Notes: a model not told the origin generated them from the letters alone. Counted from the stretch's first letter, positions 7,341-16,313 are shown. The stretch is 64,000 nt of DNA from Ilumatobacteraceae bacterium (GCA_025463305.1 JAOBWK010000036.1:42908-106907), one strand, 5' to 3'. Numbers and translations: made by a program.

Positions 7341-8827
7341 ACGCCCACCTCCTCGGCCGGCAGCTCGATCACGAACCGTGCGCCCGGCTCGCCGTCGCGA
7401 CGGTCCTCGACGCGCACGTTGCCACCGTGCAGGCGCACGTGCTCGTCGACGAGCGCGAGCCCGAGTCCGGCTCCGTCGCTCGAGCTGCGTCGCCCGGCGA
7501 CCGCGCCCCGGGCGAAGCGCTCGAAGATCAGATGGCGTTCGTCCTGCGGCACACCGGCGCCGTGGTCCTCGACCGCGATCCAGACGTGGCCGAGCGGCTC
7601 GCCCTCGTTCTCCGCCTCCGTGACCGTCACCTCCGGCTCGCCGCCGCCGTGCAGGCGAGCGTTGTCGATCAGGTTGGCGATGACGCGCGCCAGCCGGCGC
7701 CGGTCGACCTGCATGATCAGTCCTTCGGCCCGTTCGCTGACCTCGATCGGTGTGCCGGGCAAGCTGCTGACCCCGATCGCTTGCCGCACGAACTCCGCGA
7801 CGAGGAGGTCCTCGAGGTGCAAGCGGATCGCGCCGGCGTCGAAGCGGGAGATCTCGAGCAGGTCCTCGACGAGGCCTTGGAAGCGCGACACGTCGGCCAC
7901 CAGCAGATCGAGCGCGGCCTGGGCACGTTCGGGCATCTCGTCGCGTCGGGCCTGCATCACCTGCACGGACGCGGCGAGCGTCATCAACGGCGAGCGCAGC
8001 TCGTGGCTGACGTCGCTGGCGAAGCGGGCGTCGCGCTCGACGCGCAGCTGCAGCGCCGAGGCCATGTCGTTGAACGAGTTGGCGAGCAGGCGCAGATCGT
8101 GATCGTCGCTGGTCTCCAGGCGGGTGTCGAGCCGGCCACCGGCGATGGCCTTCGCGGCCTGCGCCGCATCGCCGAGCGGCCGCACCGCCCGTCGCGACGC
8201 CACCGATCCGAGCACCACGCCGAACAGGGTGGTGATGAAGCCGGCGAACAGCAGCGACAGCGCAACGCTGCGCAGCGTGTCGTTGATCTCGGTGAGGCTG
8301 AAGAACTCGAAGTACGAGGCATCGACCTCGGGCAGCGGCACGCCGACGACGAGCACCTTGTTGCCGTCGACCGTGATCACCATCCGCGCCGGCGTCTGGC
8401 CGTTGATGACCTTCGTCTTGAGCGCTGCCGGCACGACATCGTCGCCGAAGCCTGCCGCGCTGCCGATCCACGAATCGCGGTAGTTCAGCAGCGGCCGGGC
8501 GATGCCGTAGGACGTGAGCGTGTTGATCACACCCTGGCCGCCGGCCGGTGCGCTGTTCAGCTCGTTGAGCGCCACGCTGGCGTCGTGGTAGGTCTGCTCG
8601 ACGCTCGCCTTCTCGCGCTGCTTGATCAGCGTGCTCTTGGTGAAGCTGAACGTGATCGCGGCGAGGAAGATCGACAGGGCGAGGAAGCCGAGGCTGAACG
8701 TGAGCAGGATGCGGGTGCGCAGCCCGAGGCGCTGCACGCGGAAGCGCACCACCGCGCGATAGGCCCGCTGCCAGACAGACGCCCGCTCGTCGGGTTCGAC
8801 GAGCCCCGGATCCCGTGCGTCGGTCAC
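7337..8827 (-). CDS. mtrB: Sensor histidine kinase, MtrB-like
   Basis: A 496-aa two-component sensor kinase. Order: short cytoplasmic N-terminus, membrane segment (about residues 40-62), extracytoplasmic sensor region, second membrane segment (about 190-212), HAMP linker, HisKA dimerisation domain with phospho-acceptor His275 in 'FASDVSHELRSPL', then an HATPase domain with N box 'NLIDNARLHG', G1 'VEDHGAGVP' and G2 'GAGLGLALV'. In actinobacteria MtrB controls cell wall and division through MtrA. The GTG start at 8827 overlaps the mtrA stop (GTGA). Confidence 0.88.
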   Translation of the reverse strand: MTDARDPGLVEPDERASVWQRAYRAVVRFRVQRLGLRTRILLTFSLGFLALSIFLAAITFSFTKSTLIKQREKASVEQTYHDASVALNELNSAPAGGQGVINTLTSYGIARPLLNYRDSWIGSAAGFGDDVVPAALKTKVINGQTPARMVITVDGNKVLVVGVPLPEVDASYFEFFSLTEINDTLRSVALSLLFAGFITTLFGVVLGSVASRRAVRPLGDAAQAAKAIAGGRLDTRLETSDDHDLRLLANSFNDMASALQLRVERDARFASDVSHELRSPLMTLAASVQVMQARRDEMPERAQAALDLLVADVSRFQGLVEDLLEISRFDAGAIRLHLEDLLVAEFVRQAIGVSSLPGTPIEVSERAEGLIMQVDRRRLARVIANLIDNARLHGGGEPEVTVTEAENEGEPLGHVWIAVEDHGAGVPQDERHLIFERFARGAVAGRRSSSDGAGLGLALVDEHVRLHGGNVRVEDRRDGEPGARFVIELPAEEVGV

Positions 8828-9504
8828 GACTGGAGTCGGTAGCCCAACCCTCGCACCGTCACGACGTGACGCGGGTTCGCCGCGTCGGACTCGACCTTGG
8901 TGCGCAGCCGGCGGATGTGCACGTCGACCAGCCGGCCGTCGCCGAAGTAGTCGTAGCCCCACACCTTGTCGAGCAGCGTCTCGCGGCTGAAGACCCGACC
9001 GGGGTTCTGGCCCAGCTCGACGAGCAGCCGGAACTCGGTCTTGGTGAGGTGCAGCTCGACGCCACCGCGCAGGACCTTGCCCTCGTCGGGGATGATCTCC
9101 AGATCGCCGAACACGAGGCGGGCGTGACCCGGGCTCATCGGCCGGATCCGGCGGAGCAGGGCGCGGATGCGCGCCGAGAGCTCCTTCGGTGCGAACGGCT
9201 TGGTGAGGTAGTCGTCGGCGCCCGCCTCGAGCCCGGCCACCACGTCGTGGGTGTCGGCGCGGGCGGTGACCATGACGATGGGGACGTCGCTCGTCTTGCG
9301 CAGGTGCCGGCACAGCTCGAAGCCGTCGATGCCGGGCAGCATGATGTCGATCAGCACGACGTCGGGCTGGTTGCGCTGGAACAGCTCGATCGCTTCCTCA
9401 CCGCTGCCGGCCTCGTCGACCGTCCAGCCCTCGTCCTCGAGGGCCAGCTTCACCGCCGTCCGGATGCGCTCGTCGTCCTCGACGGTCAAGATTCGTGTTC
9501 CCAC
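8824..9504 (-). CDS. mtrA: DNA-binding response regulator, MtrA-like
   Basis: A 226-aa OmpR/PhoB-type regulator. The receiver domain (1-120) has acidic residues D10/D11, phospho-acceptor D53 in 'VVLIDIMLPG' and the conserved lysine in 'DDYLTKPF'. The C-terminal winged helix ends with 'VDVHIRRLRTKVE' and 'VRGLGYRLQ'. Sequence and the mtrA-mtrB-lipoprotein order identify it as MtrA, an essential regulator of wall hydrolases and replication in mycobacteria. The GTG start is preceded by TATGCT (9516-9511) with a six-base gap, so the operon mRNA is probably leaderless. Confidence 0.9.
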   Translation of the reverse strand: MGTRILTVEDDERIRTAVKLALEDEGWTVDEAGSGEEAIELFQRNQPDVVLIDIMLPGIDGFELCRHLRKTSDVPIVMVTARADTHDVVAGLEAGADDYLTKPFAPKELSARIRALLRRIRPMSPGHARLVFGDLEIIPDEGKVLRGGVELHLTKTEFRLLVELGQNPGRVFSRETLLDKVWGYDYFGDGRLVDVHIRRLRTKVESDAANPRHVVTVRGLGYRLQS

Positions 9505-9510
9505 GCCCGA

Positions 9511-9516
9511 AGCATA
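9511..9516 (-). promoter_or_regulatory. Leaderless -10 box of mtrA
   Basis: TATGCT, six bases before GTG 9504. Confidence 0.6.
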
Positions 9517-9588
9517 CGACCGGCGGGCGGGCCCGGCGGGGAGCGGCGTCGGGCGGGTGTGGGACCGGCCCTCAGGTCCGGTCGGCGG

Positions 9589-10416
9589 TCAGGGCCGAGT
9601 GGCGGCGTTGATCAGGTCGCGGAGCGGCTCGAAGATCGCCGGGTTGGCGACGAGGACCTGCTCGGGTCGGATCGGCCCGCCGGCGTAGTCGCCGGTGATG
9701 CAACCGGCCTCGGTGGCGATGAGCGCGCCGGCCGCGATGTCCCACGGCCCGAGCCCCTCCTCGAAGTAGGCGTCGACCCGGCCGGCGGCGACCGAGCACA
9801 GGTCGTGCGACGCGGCGCCCATCCGGCGGATGTCGCGGATCTCGCCGATCATGTGCACCAGTCGCTCGGCCTGCATGATCCGCCGCTCGCGGCGGTAGTT
9901 GAAGCCGGTGGCGACGAGCGTGGTGGACAGCTCGGCCGTGGTGGAGCAGGCGATGGGGGAGCCGTCGAGCGTGGCGCCCTGGCCGCGTGCAGCACTGAAC
10001 AGCTCGCCGGTGGCCGGCACGTAGACGGCGCCGGCCAGCGCGCCGCGGGCGTCGGCGGCGGCGATCGAGACGGCGTATCCGGGCAGCCCGTAGAAGAAGT
10101 TGGTGGTGCCGTCGATGGGATCGATCAGCCAGTGCACACCGCTCGTGCCCTCGTCGGCCGTGCCCTCCTCACCGATGATGCCGTCGTCGGGACGCGCAGC
10201 ACGGATCGCGCCGACGATCAGTGCCTCCGAGGCACGGTCGTGCTCGGTGACCATGTCGGTGGGCGTCGACTTCGTGGTGACGTCGCCGGTGCCCGCGCGA
10301 CGCGCCTCGAACACGGACTTCCCGGCACGGACGGCGAGCTGCTCGGCGAGGGTGCGCAGTTCGGCCCCGAGCGCGGCGGTGCCGGGCGTGTCGGTGGTGT
10401 CCGCGGCGCCGGTCAC
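9589..10416 (-). CDS. Inositol-1-monophosphatase family phosphatase
   Basis: A 275-aa Mg2+-dependent, Li+-sensitive-type phosphatase. The metal-binding motifs are present: 'GIIGEEG', 'WLIDPIDGTTNF' and, near the C-terminus, 'GPWDIAAGALIATEAGC'. Likely substrates are myo-inositol phosphates, histidinol phosphate or related sugar phosphates. Inositol would serve mycothiol (mshC is at 61 kb) and possibly phosphatidylinositol mannosides, since a polyprenol-phosphate mannose synthase lies next door; these links are inference. The GTG at 10416 overlaps the stop of the upstream 98-aa gene (GTGA). Confidence 0.85.
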   Translation of the reverse strand: MTGAADTTDTPGTAALGAELRTLAEQLAVRAGKSVFEARRAGTGDVTTKSTPTDMVTEHDRASEALIVGAIRAARPDDGIIGEEGTADEGTSGVHWLIDPIDGTTNFFYGLPGYAVSIAAADARGALAGAVYVPATGELFSAARGQGATLDGSPIACSTTAELSTTLVATGFNYRRERRIMQAERLVHMIGEIRDIRRMGAASHDLCSVAAGRVDAYFEEGLGPWDIAAGALIATEAGCITGDYAGGPIRPEQVLVANPAIFEPLRDLINAATRP

Positions 10417-10709
10417 GGGCGCCCGCCACCGTCGGAGTGGCGGCGGTCCTCGATGGTCTTCCACTCGCCGACCGCGCGGAGCACGAGGATCGCGACGATG
10501 CTCATCCCGATCGCGGCCGCAACCGCGCCCACGAGCGCGCCGAGGCCCTTGCCGACGCCGCACTCGCCGCTGCACTGCACCCGCACGAGGCTGTAGCCGA
10601 TCAGCCCGCCGGCGAGCCCGCCGAGCAGGATCGCTGCGAACGCCGCCGCCCGTGCGGCGGGCGAGGGGAGGGCCGACAGGGGACGTTCGCTGGATGGTTC
10701 CTCGGGCAC
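10413..10709 (-). CDS. Small membrane protein, 98 aa
   Basis: Unrecognised family. Two predicted hydrophobic segments (about 21-42 and 57-80) flank a loop with a Cys pair in 'VQCSGECGVG'. The C-terminal tail is charged and cytoplasmic by inference. The start is GTG 10709, with a TAGATT box six bases upstream. It is the first gene of a two-gene operon with the inositol-phosphatase-like gene. Confidence 0.65.
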   Translation of the reverse strand: MPEEPSSERPLSALPSPAARAAAFAAILLGGLAGGLIGYSLVRVQCSGECGVGKGLGALVGAVAAAIGMSIVAILVLRAVGEWKTIEDRRHSDGGGRP

Positions 10710-10715
10710 GCCACA

Positions 10716-10721
10716 AATCTA
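10716..10721 (-). promoter_or_regulatory. Leaderless -10 box of the 98-aa membrane-protein gene
   Basis: TAGATT, six bases before GTG 10709, facing away from the mannosyltransferase promoter at 10786. Confidence 0.55.
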
Positions 10722-10785
10722 CGGCGGCCCGATCTCTGCCGTTGCGGGCCGGAGCGACGTTTGCGATGGCGATCGGCCAGAACCG

Positions 10786-10791
10786 TAGGCT
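10786..10791 (+). promoter_or_regulatory. Leaderless -10 box of the mannosyltransferase
   Basis: TAGGCT, seven bases before GTG 10799. It lies downstream of the alternative in-frame ATG near 10766, so it decides the start. Confidence 0.6.
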
Positions 10792-10798
10792 GACCGCC

Positions 10799-11554
10799 GT
10801 GCGAGCCGTGGTCATCGTCCCCACCTACAACGAGGCGGAGAACATCGAGGCGCTGATCCGGTCGATCCGGGCCAGTGCGCCCGACGCAGGCATCATCGTG
10901 GTCGACGACACGAGCCCCGACGGCACGGCCGAGGTGGTCGAGCGGCTCACCGACCCGACGTCGGACGACCGGTTCGACGACCTGCGCCTGATCCGGCGCA
11001 CGGTGAAGACGGGCCTCGGTGGCGCGTACCGCGCCGGCATGCGCGCGGCGATCGATGCCGGCGCCGAGATCTGCATCCAGATCGATGCCGACTTCTCCCA
11101 CGATCCGGCGATGATCCCGGCGCTGGTGTCGGCTGTGGAGCACGGCGCCGACCTCGCGCTCGGCAGCCGCTACGTGCCCGGCGGCGTCACCGAGAACTGG
11201 CCGCGCAAGCGCCGCGAGCTGTCGCGCTGGAGCAACCGCTATGCCACCGGCGTGCTCGGTCTTGCCGTCAACGACGCCACGGCGGGCTACCGCGCCTACC
11301 GCAGCTCGGCGCTCGTCGACCTGATGGACTTCGAGTCGGTGAAGGCCGAGGGCTACGGGTTCCAGGTCGAGATGACGCACCGCCTCGTGCGCGCCGGCGG
11401 CCGCATCGTCGAGATCCCGATCACCTTCCGCGACCGCACCAAGGGCGAGTCGAAGATGTCGAAGAGCATCATCCGCGAGGGCTTCGTGATGGTGCTCGCG
11501 CTGTGGGTCAAGGACCGCTCCGGTCGCCGGGAGCGTCGTCACCTCGGGCGCTGA
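10799..11554 (+). CDS. Polyprenol-phosphate mannose synthase-like glycosyltransferase (GT2)
   Basis: A 251-aa GT-A fold family 2 enzyme that would move a sugar, typically mannose from GDP-mannose, onto polyprenyl phosphate at the cytoplasmic membrane face. The N-terminus 'VVIVPTYNEAENIEALI', the acidic 'VVDDTSPDGTAEVVE', the DxD-like 'IQIDADFSHDP' and the late 'ITFRDRTKGESKMS' are typical of Dpm1/Ppm1. No C-terminal membrane segments are seen, as in Ppm1 D2 domains. The product would feed lipoglycan or protein mannosylation. A NUDIX gene follows after 20 bases. Confidence 0.85.
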   Translation: MRAVVIVPTYNEAENIEALIRSIRASAPDAGIIVVDDTSPDGTAEVVERLTDPTSDDRFDDLRLIRRTVKTGLGGAYRAGMRAAIDAGAEICIQIDADFSHDPAMIPALVSAVEHGADLALGSRYVPGGVTENWPRKRRELSRWSNRYATGVLGLAVNDATAGYRAYRSSALVDLMDFESVKAEGYGFQVEMTHRLVRAGGRIVEIPITFRDRTKGESKMSKSIIREGFVMVLALWVKDRSGRRERRHLGR

Positions 11555-11574
11555 TTTGCTGCGAGACTGCGATC

Positions 11575-12066
11575 ATGCGTTCGTTCCTGGTCGGCGGTGG
11601 TCTCGTCGTGGTCGACGGGCAGCTGCTGATGGCGGCCAACCGCCGGCGTCAGGGCACGCTCGAGTGGACCCCGCCGGGCGGCGTGATCGATCCCGGCGAG
11701 TCCGTCACCGAGGGCATCTCGCGCGAGGTGCGTGAGGAGACCGGCCTGCACGTACCGCAGTGGGAGGCCCAGCACTACACCGTCACCGTGCACGCCCCCG
11801 ACATGGGCTGGGAGATGACGGTCGAGTCCTGGTTCGCCACCGCGGCACACGGCTCGATCGCCCTGAACGACCCCGATCGCATCGTCGAGCAGGCCGAGTT
11901 CGTCGACCTCCGACACGTCGAGGCGCTCCTCGCCGACTCGCCGCCCTGGGTGCGGTTGCCGATCACGGCGTGGCTCGGTGGCGGCCTGCAGCCGATGGAC
12001 GCGTACGAGTTCCACGTGTACGGCGCCGATCGCTCCACGGCGCGGATCGAGCAGTGCTCCCCATGA
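11575..12066 (+). CDS. NUDIX hydrolase
   Basis: A 163-aa NUDIX protein. The box 'GGVIDPGESVTEGISREV' continuing 'REETGLHV' fits Gx5Ex7REUxEExGU. The family hydrolyses nucleoside diphosphates linked to another group. The position just before DNA polymerase IV would fit a role in cleaning oxidised nucleotides, but the substrate is unknown. The ATG at 11575 gives a compact N-terminus; longer readings enter the upstream gene. The stop overlaps the dinB start (ATGA). Confidence 0.85.
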   Translation: MRSFLVGGGLVVVDGQLLMAANRRRQGTLEWTPPGGVIDPGESVTEGISREVREETGLHVPQWEAQHYTVTVHAPDMGWEMTVESWFATAAHGSIALNDPDRIVEQAEFVDLRHVEALLADSPPWVRLPITAWLGGGLQPMDAYEFHVYGADRSTARIEQCSP

Positions 12067-13451
12067 GCGTGCCCACGACCACGACCACGACCACGCCCAC
12101 GACGAACGTCCTCGAGGCCCGCCAGCGGACGATCCTGCACGTCGACATGGACGCCTTCTTCGTCTCGGTCGAGCTGCGCCGCCGCCCCGAGCTGCGTGGC
12201 AAGCCGGTCGTGGTCGGTGGCACCGGACCGAGGGGCGTCGTCGCGGCCGCGTCGTACGAGGCCCGGCGCTACGGCGTGTTCTCGGCGATGCCCGGGGCGA
12301 TCGCCCGCCGGCTGTGCCCCGACGCCGTCTTCCTGCCCGGCGATCACGAGCTGTACGGCCGGGTCAGCAAGCAGGTCCACGAGATCTTCGACGAGGTCAC
12401 CCCGTACGTCGAGCCGCTCGCGCTCGACGAGGCGTTCCTCGACGTGACCGGCAGCCTCCGCCTGCTCGGCGAGGGGACGGCCATCGGGCGGTACCTGCGC
12501 GAGCGGGTGGCCAGCGAGCTCGACCTGTCGTGCTCGGTCGGGGTCGCGCCGAACAAGTTCCTGGCCAAGCTGGCCTCGGTGGCCGCCAAGCCGAAGGCCT
12601 TGCCCGAGGGTGTGGTCGCCGGGTTCGGGGTGTTCGAGGTCGAGCCCGGGCGGGAGCTCGAGTTCCTCCATCCGCTGCCCGTGCGCAAGCTGTGGGGCGT
12701 CGGCCCGGCCACGCTCGAACGCCTGCAGCGACTGGGGGTCGAGACCGTCGGCGACCTGCACGCGCTCGGCGAGCCCACGCTCGTCGCCGCGCTGGGGAAG
12801 GCGAGCGGCCGGCACCTCTTCGCGCTCTCGAACGCCGACGACGTGCGCCCGGTCGAGGTCGAACGCGCCGCCAAGTCCATCGGCCACGAGGAGACCTTCG
12901 CCCGCGACCTGCACGACACCGCCGAGCTCACCACCGAGCTGGTGCGGCTCAGCGACGCCGTCGCTTCGCGCCTGCGGGCCGCCGGCACCGGGGCGAGGAC
13001 GATCACCCTGAAGGTCCGCTTCGGAGGTTTCGTCACCATCACCCGCTCCACGACGCTGCCGTCGGCTGTGGCCACCGCCGACGCGATCCGCATGGCGGCC
13101 GCGCCGATGCTCGCCCGGGTCGATCTCACGCCGGGCGTCCGCCTGCTCGGCGTGCACGCCAGCAACTTCGCCGAGCCGATGGAGCAGCTCCGCCTCGACG
13201 ACCTGTTCGCCGCCGCGTCGAGACCGGCATCGACATCGGCCGGGCAGGAGGCGACGGCCGCCACGGCCACCACCGCGGCCGACTGGACCGATGCCTCGGC
13301 CGCCATCGATGCCATCCGCGAGCGGTTCGGCAGCACGGCGATCGGCCCTGCCAGCACCGTCAGCCGCGACGGGCTGCGCCTCGTACGGCGCGGCGCCCAG
13401 CAGTGGGGTCCCGATCATGATCGACCGACATCATCCACGACCGAGGGCTGA
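12063..13451 (+). CDS. dinB: DNA polymerase IV (Y-family)
   Basis: A 462-aa error-prone translesion polymerase. After a Thr-rich N-terminal tail come the catalytic motifs 'ILHVDMDAFFVSVE' and 'LALDEAFLDVTGS' (palm acidic residues), the HhH thumb 'LWGVGPATLERLQRLG', and the little-finger domain. The protein is about 110 residues longer than E. coli DinB; the extra part is an Ala/Thr-rich linker (about residues 380-405) plus a C-terminal helix and tail. No clear beta-clamp peptide is seen at the very end. The ATG overlaps the NUDIX stop, so the two genes are coupled. Confidence 0.93.
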   Translation: MSVPTTTTTTTPTTNVLEARQRTILHVDMDAFFVSVELRRRPELRGKPVVVGGTGPRGVVAAASYEARRYGVFSAMPGAIARRLCPDAVFLPGDHELYGRVSKQVHEIFDEVTPYVEPLALDEAFLDVTGSLRLLGEGTAIGRYLRERVASELDLSCSVGVAPNKFLAKLASVAAKPKALPEGVVAGFGVFEVEPGRELEFLHPLPVRKLWGVGPATLERLQRLGVETVGDLHALGEPTLVAALGKASGRHLFALSNADDVRPVEVERAAKSIGHEETFARDLHDTAELTTELVRLSDAVASRLRAAGTGARTITLKVRFGGFVTITRSTTLPSAVATADAIRMAAAPMLARVDLTPGVRLLGVHASNFAEPMEQLRLDDLFAAASRPASTSAGQEATAATATTAADWTDASAAIDAIRERFGSTAIGPASTVSRDGLRLVRRGAQQWGPDHDRPTSSTTEG

Positions 13452-13575
13452 TGACTCCGCAGATCGGGAAACAGCCCTACACTCACGCGAACGGCGGCGC
13501 GTTGTCAGTCCGTGTGGAACGTGAGAAACTAGCGCTGGCTCGCATTCGTGGGTCGGCCCTGCAAGGAGATCTCTG

Positions 13576-13908
13576 ATGCCGCTCTCCGAAGAGGAACAAC
13601 GAATCCTTCGGCAAATCGAAGAGCAACTGCAGGCCGATCCCGCTTTCGCGCTCAAGGTCAACACCCGCAGCCACCAGGGCGTCTCCCGCGGTCGGCTGGT
13701 GTGGTCCGTGATCGCCCTCGTCGTCACGCTCGCCGTCGCCATCGTGTCGCTCCAGATCAGTGCCTGGCTGTCGTTCGCGGCGTTCGTCGCGATGGTCATC
13801 TCCGGCGTGGTACTCGAGCGCGAGCTCACCGCCCGCGGGCGGGATCAGCTCAGCCGCATCCCCGACGAGCTCCGGCGGCGTGCCGGCCGCTCCACCGACA
13901 GCCACTGA
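13576..13908 (+). CDS. DUF3040 membrane protein
   Basis: A 110-aa actinobacterial DUF3040 protein. It begins with the family signature 'PLSEEEQRILRQIEEQL', then has two membrane segments (about 46-66 and 70-88) and a basic cytoplasmic tail. The function is unknown; relatives often sit near dinB and mraZ in actinobacteria. An AAGGAG ribosome binding site lies about eight bases before the ATG, so this mRNA is leadered. It converges on the transglutaminase gene 50 bases away; I see no hairpin with a T tract between them. Confidence 0.8.
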   Translation: MPLSEEEQRILRQIEEQLQADPAFALKVNTRSHQGVSRGRLVWSVIALVVTLAVAIVSLQISAWLSFAAFVAMVISGVVLERELTARGRDQLSRIPDELRRRAGRSTDSH

Positions 13909-13958
13909 CGCCCGCTTCGCTCCGGCGCCCGAGGCCACGTCCCTCGCTCAGCCCAGCC

Positions 13959-16274
13959 TCAGCTGGTGAGCAGCGCGCCCCGGCGGGGGTCGGCGAAGGT
14001 GGCCATCCGACCGCGCGGCCCGAGGCGGTTGCGGATCGAGCGGACGATGTCGTCGGCCGAGGCCGCGCAGTGGTCCGCCGTCGCGTCGTCGCCGACGCCA
14101 CCGTAGATCGCGGCCGTCGCATCCAACGCCAGGCCCTCGAGCGTGCGCCGGTCGATGCCGGTCATCCGCTCCACCCGGCGGGCGTGCTCGATCGGGGTCT
14201 CGCCGACCGCTGGACCGAGCTCGATGAACGCGAATGCGCTGGCCGTCCGCTCCCAGCTCTGGGCGATCCGCTCGGCCGCTGACGCCGGTGCCCGGCGGCG
14301 GGCCATCCACGCCAAGATGCGGGGGAGGGCGAACGCCCACAACGCGGCGGCGACGAGGATGACGATGACGGCGAGGAGCCCGCCGGAGATCCCTCCGCCG
14401 GAGCCCTTCGGGGCGGGCAGCACGTTCGCCGGGGTCGTGGTGGACGGCGACACCGGGTTGGCGAGCGTGGTGGGTGTGGCGCCGGTGGCCGAGGCCGCCG
14501 TGGTCTGGGTCACGCTCGTGTCGGCGGTGCCGTCCGAGGTGTCGTCGGTGGAGTCGGCGTTGGCCGTGGCCTGGGCCTCCTTGACGTTCGTGTACGACTG
14601 CGTGCCCGGCTCTCCGCGGCCGGGCGTCGGCTCGAACGACACCCAGCCGAGGCCGTCGAACCACACTTCTGGCCAGGCGTGAGCGTCGCGGCCGTACACG
14701 TGGTAGAGGCCATCGGTGCCGAGCTCGCCGTACGTGAAGCCGACCGCGACCCGGGCGGGCACGCCGACGGATCGGGCCATCGAGGCGAACGCCGCCGAGA
14801 ACTGCTCGCAGTAGCCGCGGCGGATGCGCAGGAAGTTCTCCAACGCATCGTCGCTGTGACCGCGCTGGATCGAGAGGTCGTAGGTGAAGTTGTCGCGGAA
14901 CCAGGTCTGCAGCGCGATCGCCTTGTCGTACACGGTGGTCGCGCCGGCGGTGATCTGCTGGGCGGTCTGCACGACGGAGGTCGGGAAGCTGCTCGGCAGG
15001 TCGAGCATGCCCGCCGGGGCACCGGCGGAGCTGGCGGCGCGGAGCTCGTCGGGCGTGAGGTCGAGCACCGACGACACGACGTCGTAGGTGGTGCCGCGCT
15101 GGATGCCCGCATCGGGCTCGACGACGGTGTCGGTGAGCGGTACGTAGTAGGTGTTGCCGCCGCTGATCCGGGTCGGCGTGTACGCGACGGGCAGCAGGGG
15201 GCCGCCGAGACCGAGGATGTGGATGCTCTGCGGCAGGCTGCGTGAGCCCGCGACCGGCGCCTCGAAGTTGCCGGCCTTGGAGCCCTCGGGGATGCCCCAG
15301 GTCGTGCCGTCGAACTTGGTCAGGCCGCTGGCCCGCCAGTAGTGCGGCTCCGACGAGGCCACGGTGAACAGCTCCACGTTCGACTCGTTGACGAGCTGCG
15401 AGCGGATGGTGACGAGGGGGCTGAGGACCTGGGTGACGCTGTTGCGGTCGCGGGTGTCGATGACGCCCTTCTCACCGGCGCCGGGGAGCCGTGGGCCCAC
15501 CACGGCGCCGCTCAGCGCCGCGCCGGCGGCGAGGGCGATCGCCAATGGGAGCATGCTCAGCAGCACCCGGCTGCGCGACCCGATCCATGTGTGCTCGTTG
15601 GCGGCGTGGGTCATCCGCAGCACCGCGATCAGGGCGAGCGCTGCAGCGAGCCAGGCCGCGGTGAGCGTGACGCGGTGGTTGTCGATGCCGAGCGCGGCGG
15701 CGAACACGAACAGCACGGCGGTCGGCACGGCCGCCTCGGCCCGACCGAACGCACGGAACGCGAACGCGTCGCTGAGCATCGCCGCCACACCGGACGCGGT
15801 GGCTGCGGCGACGGCGAACCCGCCGACGGCCGCGACGGGCGCCACCGCGCTCGGGAACTGGGCGCTGGCGAGGCGGATGTCGTCACTGAGGAACTTCCAC
15901 GTCTGCGAGGTCGGGAACGGGCCGGACAACGTGTCGGGGTAGTAGCGCCAGGCGATCAGCACGAACAGCACCAGGACGAGCACGGGGATCGCGACGTAGC
16001 CCGGCGCGTCGATGACGCGGAGCGCGTACGACGCGGCGTGCACGCCGATGATGACCACCAGCAGCGGGGCGAGGAACTCCCAACCGGCGAAGACCCGGCA
16101 GAACCCGATCGCGGTGACGATGCTGAGGGTGGTGAGCGCGAGCGTGGCCGGCAAGGTGGCCGAAGCGCGCTGGCCGGCGGAGAGCGCCGGTGCCTCGTCC
16201 TCGGGCGCTTCTGGTCGTTCGTCCATCGGTGCCGCGGCCGGCCGCGCCGGGCGGGGTGGCGCGATCGCGCTCAC
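13959..16274 (-). CDS. Transglutaminase-like membrane protein (TgpA/DUF3488 type)
   Basis: A 771-aa protein. An N-terminal block of about six membrane segments (residues ~40-255) is followed by a large extracytoplasmic transglutaminase-like domain with the Cys in 'RRGYCEQFSAAFASMA', the His in 'GRDAHAWPEVWFDG' and the acidic third residue in 'FEPTPGRG'. A Thr/Ser/Ala linker, one more membrane segment (~645-665) and a cytoplasmic DUF4129-like tail complete it. With DUF58 and MoxR genes upstream it forms a common but poorly understood cell-envelope module. The GTG start lies inside a tandemly repeated start region. Confidence 0.85.
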   Translation of the reverse strand: MSAIAPPRPARPAAAPMDERPEAPEDEAPALSAGQRASATLPATLALTTLSIVTAIGFCRVFAGWEFLAPLLVVIIGVHAASYALRVIDAPGYVAIPVLVLVLFVLIAWRYYPDTLSGPFPTSQTWKFLSDDIRLASAQFPSAVAPVAAVGGFAVAAATASGVAAMLSDAFAFRAFGRAEAAVPTAVLFVFAAALGIDNHRVTLTAAWLAAALALIAVLRMTHAANEHTWIGSRSRVLLSMLPLAIALAAGAALSGAVVGPRLPGAGEKGVIDTRDRNSVTQVLSPLVTIRSQLVNESNVELFTVASSEPHYWRASGLTKFDGTTWGIPEGSKAGNFEAPVAGSRSLPQSIHILGLGGPLLPVAYTPTRISGGNTYYVPLTDTVVEPDAGIQRGTTYDVVSSVLDLTPDELRAASSAGAPAGMLDLPSSFPTSVVQTAQQITAGATTVYDKAIALQTWFRDNFTYDLSIQRGHSDDALENFLRIRRGYCEQFSAAFASMARSVGVPARVAVGFTYGELGTDGLYHVYGRDAHAWPEVWFDGLGWVSFEPTPGRGEPGTQSYTNVKEAQATANADSTDDTSDGTADTSVTQTTAASATGATPTTLANPVSPSTTTPANVLPAPKGSGGGISGGLLAVIVILVAAALWAFALPRILAWMARRRAPASAAERIAQSWERTASAFAFIELGPAVGETPIEHARRVERMTGIDRRTLEGLALDATAAIYGGVGDDATADHCAASADDIVRSIRNRLGPRGRMATFADPRRGALLTS

Positions 16275-16313
16275 GAGGCAACTCCTGCGCTCACGACTCC
16301 TGCGCTCACGAGG
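16269..16313. repeat. Tandem duplication of the DUF58 stop / transglutaminase start junction
   Basis: On the minus strand CGTGAGCGCAGGAGT occurs twice in a row, then a third CGTGAGCGC follows after TGCCT. Each unit holds a GTGA stop-start motif and a GGAG ribosome binding site. The first unit carries the DUF58 stop and the last the transglutaminase GTG, so an ancestral GTGA overlap seems to have been expanded into a 31-base spacer. Confidence 0.6.

Noticed and set aside
10766..10798. Longer ATG start for the mannosyltransferase
   Set aside because: The TAGGCT -10 box lies downstream of this ATG and the glycosyltransferase fold starts right at GTG 10799.
13909..13958. Intrinsic terminator between the DUF3040 gene and the transglutaminase gene
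   Set aside because: No hairpin followed by a T run is visible.
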